A DNA stretch of 64,000 nt from Thalassospira sp. MCCC 1A01428. Lineage in GTDB: Bacteria; Pseudomonadota; Alphaproteobacteria; Rhodospirillales; Thalassospiraceae. A program made the position numbers and the translations under genes. The notes under the pieces are model-generated. The model was not told the origin of the DNA. It was given only the letters and a program-made list of their open reading frames with translations, and made no database searches. Shown piece after piece: positions 27,352-38,419 of this stretch (position 1 is its first letter; every line of letters starts with the position of its first letter). The stretch lies in contig NZ_JFJZ01000006.1 of NCBI RefSeq assembly GCF_002115825.1, positions 62,001-126,000 of the forward strand, written 5' to 3'.

Positions 27352-28358
27352 GGCCTGGCGCCTGGTGTGCCAGACGGCGACGGTGAGAATGTGGGTGGTT
27401 CAGGCATGGCGGGTTCATCTGATGCGGGGCCCACACCAACGCCCGTAGGCAAGGAGGCCGCGTGGCCCGATGTGCCCTGATCAAGATGGGGCATGGAATG
27501 CAGGGCATCCGGGTCTTTGAGGATACCTGCCAGCCCGTAATTGACGACACGCAAATATTCAACCTGATGGCGGCGAAATAACGGGGCGACCCGTACGGCA
27601 TTTTCTGAAACCGACGATACAATTCCCACTGGAATACCCGGTGGAAAAGCCCCGCCATGGCCCGATGTCAACACCCGGTCGCCCGGGGCAACGGTGGCAT
27701 CGGCGGTTAAAAATGTTAACAGGGGGCGATCGGTATTATCCCCTGACAAAAACGCGCGATCACGGCTGTTTTCAATCATGACAGGGATGCGCGAATTGAT
27801 ATCGGTAATAAGCAAAACCCGCGATGCCTGATACCCGGCATCGGCGATACGGCCAATTAACCCTTCGTCCGAAAGAACAGCTTGCCCCTTAAGAACACCG
27901 TCACGGGTGCCTGCACTGATCATCATGCTATGCGCAAAGGCACCGCCCATATCGGCGATAACGCGCGCGCTGACTTCGTGTTGCGAGGGCGGGTTGGCGT
28001 AATGGCTTAGTTCGCGCAGGCGACTGTTTTCATAGGTCAGGTTGCGGGCAACCTGCTGCCATGCCAGCAATTCGCGGTTCTGTTCGCGCAGGCGCAGGTT
28101 TTCTTCGTAAAGGCTGGCGAAACTTTCAATGCGGGTGGTTACGTCATCAATGCTGGCTGCCGGACGCGACGCCAGATTCATGAAAGGTGAAACCAGATCG
28201 ACGGCTGCCCCGCGAATGCGTTCGATTAAAACGGTGTCGGCTTTACCCAGCAACATCAGGGCAAAACAGGACACAATCAGTAAAATGAACGCAAAGCGAT
28301 GAAGCGCCGTACGGATCGGCGAAAAAATGCGCTGTTGTGGGCCACCGTGCTGAGCCAC
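27348..28358 (-). CDS. mreC: MreC, rod-shape-determining periplasmic protein
   Basis: 336 residues. A short cytoplasmic start, one membrane helix (FAFILLIVSCFALMLLGKAD), a coiled coil (LYEENLRLREQNRELLAWQQ), then the two-barrel MreC domain (ARVIADMGGAFAHSMMISAG, DRVLTSGHGGAFPPGIPVGIV). The final ~50 residues are Pro/Ser/Gly-rich and probably disordered, a common alphaproteobacterial extension. MreC links MreB filaments to PBP2 and RodA. GTG start with a GGGGAAAA site; 117 bases downstream of mreB. Confidence 0.93.
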   Translation of the reverse strand: MAQHGGPQQRIFSPIRTALHRFAFILLIVSCFALMLLGKADTVLIERIRGAAVDLVSPFMNLASRPAASIDDVTTRIESFASLYEENLRLREQNRELLAWQQVARNLTYENSRLRELSHYANPPSQHEVSARVIADMGGAFAHSMMISAGTRDGVLKGQAVLSDEGLIGRIADAGYQASRVLLITDINSRIPVMIENSRDRAFLSGDNTDRPLLTFLTADATVAPGDRVLTSGHGGAFPPGIPVGIVSSVSENAVRVAPLFRRHQVEYLRVVNYGLAGILKDPDALHSMPHLDQGTSGHAASLPTGVGVGPASDEPAMPEPPTFSPSPSGTPGARP

Positions 28359-28475
28359 TTTTTTCCCCGTATTCCCCGCGTGTCGTCAAAAGTCCAGGTC
28401 ACGACCGATAATAATAAAAACGCCGAGTCGCGTCCAGTAAGGATGCGGCCCGGCGATGATTTTCTCACACAAACC

Positions 28476-30485
<2,010 letters not shown>

Positions 30486-30513
30486 AAAAGGGGCGACCCG
30501 GTAAGGTCACCCC
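30486..30513 (-). terminator. leuA terminator
   Basis: On the minus strand GGGGTGACC pairs with GGTCGCCCC (one internal A-C mismatch) around a short loop, and runs into CCTTTTGCG. It lies 39 bases after the leuA stop. Confidence 0.7.
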
Positions 30514-30551
30514 TTGATAGATTAAGCAGGATTAGAGCCAGCGTCGTCCGA

Positions 30552-32105
30552 TCAGGACGCCATGGCGTCCGGTGCGGTTTTCTGGCTTTTCAGGATCAGC
30601 TTGTTCACTGCGGTGACATAGGCCATGCAGGACGCCACAACAGTGTCGGTGCTAGATGCATTGCCGATAACGGTGCGGCCATCGCCTTCCAGCTTGACGG
30701 TTACCTGTGCCTGGGCGTCCGTGCCTTCGGTGACGGCATGCACCTGATAAAGTTTCAACTGCCATTCGTTGTGCGGGTAAATTTCCTGAATGGCATTGAA
30801 GGTGGCATCAATCGGGCCATCGCCGGTGGTTTTGGCGGTTTTGGTTTCGCCGTTAACGCTCAGTTCCAGTTCGGCAACCTGCGGGCCTTTGGAGCCACAA
30901 ATAACGCCCAGCGAAACGAATTTGATGTGTTCATTGTCGCGCAGGCCGTCATCTACCAGGGCGACGATATCGTCGTCATAGACTTCTTTTTTCTTGTCGG
31001 CCAGTTCCTTGAAACGGTCAAAGGCATCCTGAATGGCGTTGTCGCCCATTTCGGCAAAGCCCAGTTCTTTCAGCTTTTCCTTGAAAGCATGGCGACCGGA
31101 ATGTTTGCCCATTACCAGACTGGATTTGTTCAGGCCGATGCTTTCGGGTTTCATGATTTCATAGGTTTCGGCGTGCTTCAAATAGCCGTCCTGATGAATG
31201 CCACTTTCGTGGGCGAAGGCGTTGGCACCAACAATGGCTTTGTTGGGCTGTACGACAAAACCCGATACCGCCGAGACCAAACGCGACGCATTCATGATTT
31301 TGGTGGAATCCAGCCCGGTCGAAAATGGCATAACGTCATTGCGGGTTTGCAATGCCATCAGGATTTCTTCCAGTGCAGCATTCCCGGCCCGTTCGCCCAA
31401 ACCGTTAATGGTACATTCGATCTGGCGAGCACCTGCCTGAACAGCGGCCAGCGAGTTGGCAACCGCCAGCCCCAAATCGTTGTGGCAATGAACCGACAGA
31501 ATCGCCTTGTCGATATTGGGGACCCGGTTAAACAGCATTGTCATCAGGTCGGCATATTCGCGCGGGGTGGTATAGCCAACGGTGTCGGGGATATTGATGG
31601 TGGTGGCGCCGGCATCAATGGCGGCTTCAACACAGCGACACAAAAAGTCGTGCTCGGTACGCGATCCGTCTTCGGCAGACCATTCAACATCGTCGGTAAA
31701 GCGTCGTGCGAAGGCAACGCTTTCGCTGACTTTTTCCAATACCCGTTCCGGTTCCATCTGCAATTTGTATTTCATGTGCAGCGGGCTTGTGGAAATGAAG
31801 GTGTGGATACGTTTGTTTTCTGCCGGGATCAGGGCTTCGCCAGCCCGTTCAATGTCGCCTTTGGTGGCACGCGCCAATGAACAAATGGTCGGGCCTTTAA
31901 CTTGTTTGGCAATTTCATTGACGGATCGGAAGTCACCGTTTGAGGCGATGGCAAAACCGGCCTCGATCACGTCGACCTTCAATTCGGCCAGAGCATGGGC
32001 AACACGCAGTTTTTCATCGAGTGACATGGACGCGCCGGGGGACTGTTCGCCGTCACGCAGGGTGGTGTCAAAAATGATGACGCGGTTGTCTTGAGAACTT
32101 ACCAT
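30552..32105 (-). CDS. leuA: 2-isopropylmalate synthase
   Basis: 517 residues, the typical long LeuA form. The TIM barrel begins VIIFDTTLRDGEQSPGASM; metal and substrate motifs include SVHCHNDLGLAVANSLAA and GLGERAGNAALEE. After residue ~390 comes the LeuA regulatory domain (ICGSKGPQVAELELSVNG to the end), which binds leucine for feedback inhibition. It condenses acetyl-CoA and 2-ketoisovalerate in the first committed step of leucine synthesis. AGGAAA lies eight bases before the ATG. A leader peptide rich in rare leucine codons and a strong hairpin lie upstream, indicating attenuation. Confidence 0.97.
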   Translation of the reverse strand: MVSSQDNRVIIFDTTLRDGEQSPGASMSLDEKLRVAHALAELKVDVIEAGFAIASNGDFRSVNEIAKQVKGPTICSLARATKGDIERAGEALIPAENKRIHTFISTSPLHMKYKLQMEPERVLEKVSESVAFARRFTDDVEWSAEDGSRTEHDFLCRCVEAAIDAGATTINIPDTVGYTTPREYADLMTMLFNRVPNIDKAILSVHCHNDLGLAVANSLAAVQAGARQIECTINGLGERAGNAALEEILMALQTRNDVMPFSTGLDSTKIMNASRLVSAVSGFVVQPNKAIVGANAFAHESGIHQDGYLKHAETYEIMKPESIGLNKSSLVMGKHSGRHAFKEKLKELGFAEMGDNAIQDAFDRFKELADKKKEVYDDDIVALVDDGLRDNEHIKFVSLGVICGSKGPQVAELELSVNGETKTAKTTGDGPIDATFNAIQEIYPHNEWQLKLYQVHAVTEGTDAQAQVTVKLEGDGRTVIGNASSTDTVVASCMAYVTAVNKLILKSQKTAPDAMAS

Positions 32106-32200
32106 AGCTTCGTTTCCTGTCTTGGTTGGGCCGAAACGCCCGTAATGCTTTGTTTATTTCTGGAAATTCAATGCGGGCCTGAAATGCGGCGCGACTGGTT

Positions 32201-32266
32201 CCCCTGAGCTGCGAGGCGCACATCCCGATTTGCGGGTGCGGGGGCCTCGGGTGGAACGCTCAGGGG
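32201..32266 (-). promoter_or_regulatory. attenuator-like hairpin upstream of leuA
   Basis: On the minus strand CCCCTGAGC and GCTCAGGGG form a perfect 9-bp outer stem, and CGAGGC/GCCTCG forms an inner stem. The stop codon of the leader peptide lies within the first arm, so ribosome position would control whether the stem can form. No T-run follows directly, so the mechanism (terminator, anti-terminator or translational) is unclear. Confidence 0.6.
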
Positions 32267-32364
32267 CGGGTAAGTCGTAGCGACCCGCGAGCGGCACAAC
32301 CTAGAAGACCCGATAGGATAATCGCATCAGACATAATCGCACGGCCATGTGCCGAACCGGCCAT
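32260..32364 (-). CDS. putative leuA leader peptide
   Basis: A 34-residue frame with AAAGG five bases before its ATG. It ends about 155 bases before leuA. Residues 15-22 read IILSGLLG, and leucines at 17, 20, 21, 29 and 31 are all encoded by CTA or CTT, codons seldom used in this genome compared with CTG and TTG. Leader peptides with clustered codons for the pathway's amino acid are the classic sensor of transcription attenuation, and leuA attenuators are known in proteobacteria. Translation could also begin at an internal ATG at 32334. Identification is inferred from position, codons and the hairpin. Confidence 0.65.
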   Translation of the reverse strand: MAGSAHGRAIMSDAIILSGLLGCAARGSLRLTRP

Positions 32365-32791
32365 GGCGCCTTTGGCGCGATTGATGTGAGAGGTCTGATT
32401 TGCGAACATCGGTCTTCGATCAGGTGAAAGCACAGTTTGTTTGAGGACCCAATCTTGACGTCATGGGCGTACAGGTCAAGTAATTTTTGAACCTGATGTG
32501 CGTATTTTTTAACTGTTTTTGCCAAAACACCAAAATGCCGCAGGGACCAATGGCAATACCGGACGATACCATATGGGGGAGAAGGCCCTGTTTGCAGCCA
32601 GTGTGCCGGGGGGGGGGAGCGAAAATCGGGCAGAGTTTGACAGGAGTATTTTATAGGTACGCCGGATCGTTCAGAATAAGAAGTCATATGGATATGTGAA
32701 AAAGTTCATCATATTGTGCCATGCGGGCAATTGGCTAACGGGTTTAGTTGGTATATGCGGGGGAATCTGTTTTGTTATCTTGGATAAAAAA

Positions 32792-33424
32792 ATGAACCTG
32801 TCGCTTCTAGCAGCGTTTGTGCCGACGGCATTTTTCGTTTCGATCACCCCCGGCATGTGCATGACCCTGGCCCTGACCATGGGCATGACCATTGGTGTGC
32901 GCCGAACAATGTGGATGATGGCGGGGGAACTGGTTGGTGTCGCAATTGTCGCGGTTTCGGCGGCCCTCGGCGTTGCCACGATCATGCTGGAATATCCGGC
33001 AGTATTTGTCGTTTTCAAATATGCCGGCGGGGCCTATCTGGTGTTTCTGGGCGTGCAAATGTGGCGATCGCGCGGGCGCATGGCACTGTCATTTGATAAT
33101 GCCAACATGGCCGCGTCGGGCAAAATGGCAACGCCGGTGGCCCTTGCCAGTCAGGGGTTTGTCACGGCCATAGCCAACCCCAAGGGCTGGGCATTTATGA
33201 TTTCGCTGTTGCCGCCTTTTATTCATGTTGAACAGCCTGTTTTGCCGCAACTTTCAATCTTGGTGGCGATTTTGCTGGTGTTCGAACTTGCTTCGCTGGT
33301 GATGTATGCGTCTGGTGGCAAATCGTTGCGAAATTTTCTGGAAAAAAGCGGAAACGTCCGCATTTTGAACCGCATTGCGGGCACGTTAATGATTGGTGTC
33401 GGTGTGTGGCTGGCAAGCAGCTAG
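32792..33424 (+). CDS. LysE/RhtB family amino-acid exporter
   Basis: 210 residues with six hydrophobic helices. It starts MNLSLLAAFVPTAFFVSITPG, the family's first helix with the conserved T-P-G motif, and has YAGGAYLVFLGVQMWRS and a GFVTAIANPKGWAFMISLLP block that is typical of RhtB proteins. Members export amino acids such as homoserine, threonine or lysine. The longer frame from 32696 adds a hydrophobic but atypical leader; the ATG at 32792 gives the standard family length. Substrate cannot be assigned. Confidence 0.88.
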   Translation: MNLSLLAAFVPTAFFVSITPGMCMTLALTMGMTIGVRRTMWMMAGELVGVAIVAVSAALGVATIMLEYPAVFVVFKYAGGAYLVFLGVQMWRSRGRMALSFDNANMAASGKMATPVALASQGFVTAIANPKGWAFMISLLPPFIHVEQPVLPQLSILVAILLVFELASLVMYASGGKSLRNFLEKSGNVRILNRIAGTLMIGVGVWLASS

Positions 33425-33612
33425 CGGGATTTGCAGTAAATTCTTGCCGATACCAGTGTGCAAGTGATGTGCGATAGCAGCATCGTTGATGTTCAGGATG
33501 CTTTTTTCGCTATCGTGCAAAGGTCGCCATTGATGGTATGGCGTTTTGGTTGCCGGCGTTGTATCAAAATAGAATAGACTTTCCATATAGTTGATATTTT
33601 GGTCCGGGGTCT

Positions 33613-34074
33613 GTGAGTGATAAATTTGGCCATGTCATGCTTTGGGGCGCAATGGGCCAGGGCACATCATGGCAAGACGGGCCGGGACATGACCTTGAAC
33701 TGGCGCAAGATGCCACGATGGTATTGATCGCCCAAAAGCCGGGAAAGAGCAAAAACATGCGTGAGCTGCGCTGCATTATTTTCGAAAATGTCGAAATTAT
33801 AAGGGCCATTACCGGGCACCGTCGCCGTACGGGAAAGCCTTTACCGCCGGGCCAGCTTGGCAAACTTAAAATCAGTACCAGTCCTGAAATTGTCGTAACG
33901 CTTGAACTTCTCCCCGACGATGGGCATTCCCTGTTCATTCCCTCGTCAGGGGCAGAGCTTGCGGCGGCCCTGATTGCCTATTGCATTGATTTGCGCGTGC
34001 CAATGCCTGCGTCCGCCCAAAAGGCGTTGACGGTGCTTGATGGTCATATCGCCCTGAAAATTACCAAGGTCTGA
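33613..34074 (+). CDS. hypothetical protein
   Basis: 153 residues beginning with a GTG. I do not recognise a family. The protein is soluble with no signal peptide; it has a Lys/Arg-rich stretch (HRRRTGKPLPPGQLGKLKI) and a helix around ELAAALIAYCIDLRVPMP. Codon use matches the neighbours, and a good bidirectional terminator follows at 34116, both of which support a real gene. Confidence 0.6.
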   Translation: MSDKFGHVMLWGAMGQGTSWQDGPGHDLELAQDATMVLIAQKPGKSKNMRELRCIIFENVEIIRAITGHRRRTGKPLPPGQLGKLKISTSPEIVVTLELLPDDGHSLFIPSSGAELAAALIAYCIDLRVPMPASAQKALTVLDGHIALKITKV

Positions 34075-34115
34075 TATTTGTGCCATCGCCTGGCCGTGCG
34101 ATAACGCCAAAATGC

Positions 34116-34156
34116 AAACCCCGCCAACCGGTTGTATCGTTGGCGGGGTTTTTGTT
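34116..34156. terminator. bidirectional terminator
   Basis: A 13-bp perfect stem, AAACCCCGCCAAC (34116-34128) with GTTGGCGGGGTTT (34139-34151), followed by TTTTG on the plus strand. It sits between convergent genes and can serve both, more strongly on the plus strand. Confidence 0.85.
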
Positions 34157-34221
34157 GGCAGGTAATTTATGTGGCTGAAGCCGCCCTGCTTTTCGGCGGT
34201 CTTGCGGGGTATTCCGGCCCA

Positions 34222-35256
34222 TTACCACTGCATCATTTTGCCCTTAAGGGCGTTCATGCGTTCTTTTTCATCCTTGAAATGCTGGCCCGATGCAATGCCA
34301 TCCTGCACCTTGGTCATCATCAGCCATTCCTTGACCTTCATAAAGCGCGGTGCCAGGAACTGATAGGTATCGCGGACCAGCCTTACCGTATCGGGTGCGC
34401 GTTCCGGGGTCAGGGCTGCCCATTGTTCAAACAGGGGTTCCCAGGCGCGCAGGCGGCGGAACAGGTCGTCGCGTTTGGTGCGAATATATTGGCGTTGCGT
34501 TGTGAAATTGCGCAGAACCGACATGATTTCACCGGTATTGGCGTCAATTTCATCAAAGGATGCCTCAAACTGTTTCATGGCATCGTCAATCAGGCGGATC
34601 ACCTGTGTGACTGTTTCAAGAACACCCTTTTCATGGGCATAAATCCGGCGCAATTCCTGTAATTTGGTGTTCACCATTTGAACCATGCGGTATTTTTCGC
34701 GCAGGGTTTCAATATAGGCCAACTCGTCGGCAACCTGATGGACCAGATTGATCACTTCTTCGCGGTTTTCCTTGCCCATGCCCAGCTTTTCCGAAACCTC
34801 GTCAAAGGCTTCGTTGATTTTGCGTTTGGTGGTTGGGTCTTCTGCAATTTGCAGCAGCTTTTCCGGGTCGGTGATCAGTTCTTCACTGCCAGACATCCAG
34901 GTGACCAGCTGCATGGTGACGCGGTTATAGGCGATCTGGCGGTGGTTGTTGTCAACCGGCCATGATGCTTCGCCCGTCAGAACTTCCAGCGGCAGATCGT
35001 CGCCGGGGCGCAGCACATTGATAAAATCCAGTGCCTTGTCGACAAGGCCGATCAATTCGCCATCGTTGGATTCTTCATCAATGCCAAATTCGCGGCAAAC
35101 GGCACGCAGTGGCAGGGAAACGGTGGAGCCTTCGCTCATTTTCAGAATAAACAGCGATTCGCGCGAAATATCGGATTTCTGAAAATGGCATTCGTCGAAT
35201 GTTCGGAAAATTTTGTGCTGGAGGTCCAGTTTGCGTTCGCGTATCTGCTTGGTCAT
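34222..35256 (-). CDS. conserved alpha-helical protein of unknown function
   Basis: 344 residues, highly charged and almost entirely helical, with no membrane segment or signal peptide. Residues ~150-260 have coiled-coil character (ELAYIETLREKYRMVQMVNT and QVIRLIDDAMKQFEASFDEI). I do not recognise a named family; the length and even codon use suggest a conserved housekeeping-like protein. A helical, heptad-rich build would suit a scaffolding or cytoskeletal role, but that is only a guess. The neighbouring cyclase at 35666 is on the same strand but 400 bases away. Confidence 0.7.
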   Translation of the reverse strand: MTKQIRERKLDLQHKIFRTFDECHFQKSDISRESLFILKMSEGSTVSLPLRAVCREFGIDEESNDGELIGLVDKALDFINVLRPGDDLPLEVLTGEASWPVDNNHRQIAYNRVTMQLVTWMSGSEELITDPEKLLQIAEDPTTKRKINEAFDEVSEKLGMGKENREEVINLVHQVADELAYIETLREKYRMVQMVNTKLQELRRIYAHEKGVLETVTQVIRLIDDAMKQFEASFDEIDANTGEIMSVLRNFTTQRQYIRTKRDDLFRRLRAWEPLFEQWAALTPERAPDTVRLVRDTYQFLAPRFMKVKEWLMMTKVQDGIASGQHFKDEKERMNALKGKMMQW

Positions 35257-35665
35257 TGTGCTGGTTCCGCCCGTTCAAGGCCTGTCATTGCAGACGCCGC
35301 TCGTAATGTTTTTGCCTGTTGGGGCATGTTTTTGTTCTGTAGGGCCAAATGGTACATAAACATCATACCGGATCAAAAATACCTTGTTCGTATGATAGTT
35401 TGCAATCGCCATATTTTCAAATCTGCCCCTTCGTCATCGTAACATGCCTGATAACATTTATGATGCGCCGTGCTTTGATCTATATGGGGATGTTAACGGC
35501 AAAAGCCATAAAGACCTGTCATGATCAAACATGGCGTTTGATGACGGGGCAAGCTGAATTTTTTGCACGCGCAATATCCGGGCGGCATTGCGTGCCATTT
35601 TCAGGTGGAAGACATGCAAAGGTGCTCAGGGCAAACAGAAAGGCGTTTGGCCGGGTTTTCGGGGT
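35257..35665. other. intergenic region
   Basis: About 410 bases between two minus-strand genes. Short frames are present but none has a ribosome-binding site or family resemblance. It probably contains the promoter for the 344-residue protein gene and the 3' end of the cyclase transcript. Confidence 0.5.
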
Positions 35666-36814
35666 TTAATCCAGGCGAATGCAGGTGTTTCGGCCCGCCT
35701 GTTTGGCCCGATACAGGGCTTCGTCGGCGCGATCGATAAATTCCAGAATATTTTCACCCAGTTTCAGGCCGCTTAAACCGATTGAAACCGTTAGCTGGCC
35801 AAAATCCTTGCCGGTCTTTTTATTGCGAATACGCCGGGAAGATACATTCTGACGCAGTTTTTCAGCCAGTTTTTCGGCGTTGTCCGGTGTTGTTTCGGGC
35901 AGGATGATGGCAAATTCCTCGCCGCCGTACCGTGCAACGGTATCGGCCCCTTTGGTTGAATTAACCAGGACCCGGGCGACTTCCTTTAACACGCCGTCGC
36001 CGGCGCGATGGCCGTAATTGTCGTTAAAATGTTTGAACCGGTCGATATCAATCATCAGCAAGGTTAACGGGTGACCGGTTTCCATGCTGTTGGTAACGGC
36101 TTCACGCAAGGACGCGTCAAACATTTTACGATTGGCAATGCCGGTCAGGGTGTCGGTCAGGGCATCGCGGCGCACCAGCTCAAGTTCATTGCGAACCCGG
36201 CGAACTTCACCGTGATACTGCTCCAGTGATCCCTGAAAATTAACGCAGCGCTGACGGGTGTTCTGGGTGGTGTCAACCAGACCGGTGGTGATGCCGCGCA
36301 CCTCTTCCACTGTGATGTCTTCGTCCTGAAACCGGGTTGCTGCATCATCAAGATGAGAGCAAAAATCCTCGGTTTCGCGTAACACTTCATCAACAGCATC
36401 TTCAACCCGCTCAACAGCGGCCTGCAACCCGGCAACGCCTGCTGTCAGTTGTTTGTCGACAGCGGCAACACCCAGATATTTATGATATAACCGATAAACA
36501 GTTTCTTCGTTCAAATCCTGCGTATTACGCACAAGCACCCGAATGATCTGGCTCAGTTCGGAAATCTCGTCAGCAAGATAAGCGTAAAATACGTGAAACA
36601 CCTGCGGGGTCGGTTGCAGGTTCAGGTCCGCAATCATGGACATGACGTTTTGTGCGATGTCACGGGGGTTGGCAATCTTCGTCGCTGCGGTCACTTGATA
36701 ATTATCCGATCCGGTATCCCATAAATTCAGTTTGGCTCTAAATCCCGCAGCGCTCGTGTATACGCAAAATAATGTCCTGTTACGGCGCAGGCCGATAACA
36801 TTTGCACCTTGCAA
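35666..36814 (-). CDS. soluble diguanylate cyclase
   Basis: Up to 382 residues. The first ~210 are helical and without membrane segments (e.g. TVYRLYHKYLGVAAVDKQL), a probable cytoplasmic sensory or oligomerisation region. The GGDEF domain follows: DALTDTLTGIANRKMFDASL, DIDRFKHFNDNYGHRAGDGVL, and an intact ARYGGEEFAIILPET loop near residue 297. It should convert two GTP into cyclic di-GMP. The N-terminus is uncertain: the frame opens with a TTG at 36814, and the next Met is at about 36643. Confidence 0.88.
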   Translation of the reverse strand: MQGANVIGLRRNRTLFCVYTSAAGFRAKLNLWDTGSDNYQVTAATKIANPRDIAQNVMSMIADLNLQPTPQVFHVFYAYLADEISELSQIIRVLVRNTQDLNEETVYRLYHKYLGVAAVDKQLTAGVAGLQAAVERVEDAVDEVLRETEDFCSHLDDAATRFQDEDITVEEVRGITTGLVDTTQNTRQRCVNFQGSLEQYHGEVRRVRNELELVRRDALTDTLTGIANRKMFDASLREAVTNSMETGHPLTLLMIDIDRFKHFNDNYGHRAGDGVLKEVARVLVNSTKGADTVARYGGEEFAIILPETTPDNAEKLAEKLRQNVSSRRIRNKKTGKDFGQLTVSIGLSGLKLGENILEFIDRADEALYRAKQAGRNTCIRLD

Positions 36815-37197
36815 ACAAGCCAGCCGCCAGACTTATAAAATTTTGTCCACCCGAACTTATTGCACTCTTCTTGAGGCTATTGCAATTCCTCATCATCGAT
36901 ATGGGCAGGGGTTTTAGACACATAAGCGTTTTCACAATATACTAAAGTATATAAAATTCATCGTTTAGTGGGTTCTGATCTATCAGAAAGACTAGGTGCA
37001 GAGGCGAGAAAAGAGTTAAGACCTATTCTAAAGAACTATCAGAAGAAAAGAATCCTTAATATATGATTTCGTTGCGTGAGAGGCGTTTTTCGCGTAATTA
37101 TTGAAACAATGCAGTGTTTCAGAGGATGGGCTGCTTGCCTTCTGGTTGAGGAAAAGCAGCTTTTATCCGGACGTGATGGTGCAGGGACTTCGCAATA
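36815..37197. other. intergenic region upstream of the cold-shock gene
   Basis: About 380 bases, AT-rich between 36930 and 37070. It must contain the cold-shock gene promoter and much of its long leader, typical of csp genes. No coding frame is convincing, and I could not make out a 6S RNA despite the nearby cyclo-ligase gene. Confidence 0.5.
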
Positions 37198-37221
37198 ATG
37201 CCCTTCTTGGGCGAAGGGCAT
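37198..37221 (+). promoter_or_regulatory. hairpin in the cold-shock gene leader
   Basis: ATGCCCTTC and GAAGGGCAT form a perfect 9-bp stem around TTGGGC, ending 30 bases before the csp start codon and just ahead of its AAGGA site. There is no T-run. Such leader structures can make csp translation temperature-dependent (inference). Confidence 0.5.
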
Positions 37222-37251
37222 GCATATCAAAACTTAAGGACGACTACTGAT

Positions 37252-37458
37252 ATGGCTACCGGAACGGTTAAGTGGTTCAACGCGACCAAGGGATATGGCT
37301 TCATTACCCCGGACGAAGGTGGAAAAGATGCATTCGTGCACATCACCGCGGTTCAGCGCGCTGGACTCCAGGGTCTTGATGAAGGCCAGAAGATTCAGTT
37401 CGAGCTGATTGAAGGTCGCAACGGCCGCATGTCGGCGGAAGATCTTGCTCTCCTCTAA
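37252..37458 (+). CDS. cold-shock domain protein
   Basis: 68 residues, one CSD OB-fold. RNP1 is KGYGFITPD and RNP2 is DAFVHITAV, with the usual [14 protein letters not shown] start. These proteins bind single-stranded RNA and DNA and act as RNA chaperones. AAGGA lies 12 bases before the ATG; an in-frame ATG 54 bases earlier belongs to the leader hairpin and is rejected. A strong terminator follows at 37493, so it is a single-gene unit. Confidence 0.95.
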   Translation: MATGTVKWFNATKGYGFITPDEGGKDAFVHITAVQRAGLQGLDEGQKIQFELIEGRNGRMSAEDLALL

Positions 37459-37492
37459 TATCGATTTGGATTGCAGCATTGCTGACAAACCG

Positions 37493-37527
37493 TTAACGCG
37501 CCGGTCACCGGCGCGTTAATCGTTTTT
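37493..37527 (+). terminator. csp terminator
   Basis: A near-perfect palindrome, TTAACGCGCCGGT (37493-37505) with ACCGGCGCGTTAA (37507-37519), then TCGTTTTT. It closes the cold-shock gene 35 bases after its stop. Confidence 0.85.
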
Positions 37528-37548
37528 GGCGGGGTTTGTTGTATATGT

Positions 37549-38244
37549 ATGGCGTTCAGCCCCCAAAACATCACGAGCCATCCCATGTCGCAACATAATC
37601 GTTTTCCTGACAGTGAGCCGTCTGATCGGGGCTTTCCACCGGCTCCGGCACAAAATAGCGACGCCGCCGCATTTTCCGTCTGGCGCCAACAGGTGCGCGA
37701 TGCCCTGTTAAAGTCACGGGCAAACATGCCTGTAACAAGCCGAATTGCAGCACAGAAATGCATCAGCCAGAAGCTGGCAGATATTCTTGCCACGTCGGAA
37801 ATGGTGCCGGAAAAAAGCTGTGTCGGGTTTTACTGGCCGGTACAGGGGGAAATTGATGTTCGCAATGTTATTGTCGGCCATATTGCCCAGGGTGGGTCGG
37901 CTTGCCTGCCGGTTGTTGTTGCCCGTCACCAGCCCATGGTTTTTCATCGCTGGACGCCGCAAACCACAATGAAAGCCGGCTTTGCCGGCATTGATGTTCC
38001 TGCGCACGCGGATCCGGTTTTGCCCGATGTTATTCTGGCGCCGCTGGTGGGGTTTGATCGTAATGGGTATCGTCTGGGCTATGGCGGCGGTTTTTTTGAT
38101 CGCACCCTGGCCGCGTTTAACCATCGGCCGGTGGTTATTGGCGTCGGGTTTGCCTCTGCCCGGTTAAACAGCATCTTTCCCCATCAATATGATGTGCCGG
38201 TGGATATTCTGATTACTGAAACCGGCATGTCCCGCTTTTCCTGA
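37549..38244 (+). CDS. fau: 5-formyltetrahydrofolate cyclo-ligase
   Basis: Up to 231 residues. The cyclo-ligase fold is recognisable from FSVWRQQVRDALLKSRANMP, VGFYWPVQGEIDVRNVI, and the signature LVGFDRNGYRLGYGGGFFDRTLA, which binds the folate and ATP. It converts 5-formyl-THF to 5,10-methenyl-THF in ATP-dependent fashion. The first ~40 residues are Pro/Ser-rich and not family-like, so translation may start later, for instance at 37585. In many bacteria this gene follows 6S RNA; here it follows csp. Confidence 0.9.
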   Translation: MAFSPQNITSHPMSQHNRFPDSEPSDRGFPPAPAQNSDAAAFSVWRQQVRDALLKSRANMPVTSRIAAQKCISQKLADILATSEMVPEKSCVGFYWPVQGEIDVRNVIVGHIAQGGSACLPVVVARHQPMVFHRWTPQTTMKAGFAGIDVPAHADPVLPDVILAPLVGFDRNGYRLGYGGGFFDRTLAAFNHRPVVIGVGFASARLNSIFPHQYDVPVDILITETGMSRFS

Positions 38245-38419
38245 AAGGAAGGCGGGGCTGCGAACCGCGAACTTGCGGTGGCCGGTTATTATCCCTTGCC
38301 GGGCAGTGGATGATAATGTGGGTGTGTACAGGGTTGGGGTGGTTGTTGTCTGCAAACCAAACAGGCGCGCCGGGGCCCGCCGCGCCCTTGTTTTTGTCGG
38401 TTTAAATGTTGGTATGTCG

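Noticed and set aside
36815-37250. 6S RNA upstream of the cyclo-ligase gene
   Set aside because: 6S RNA often lies there, but I could not find a long, bulged near-palindromic fold; the space is occupied by the csp leader and gene.
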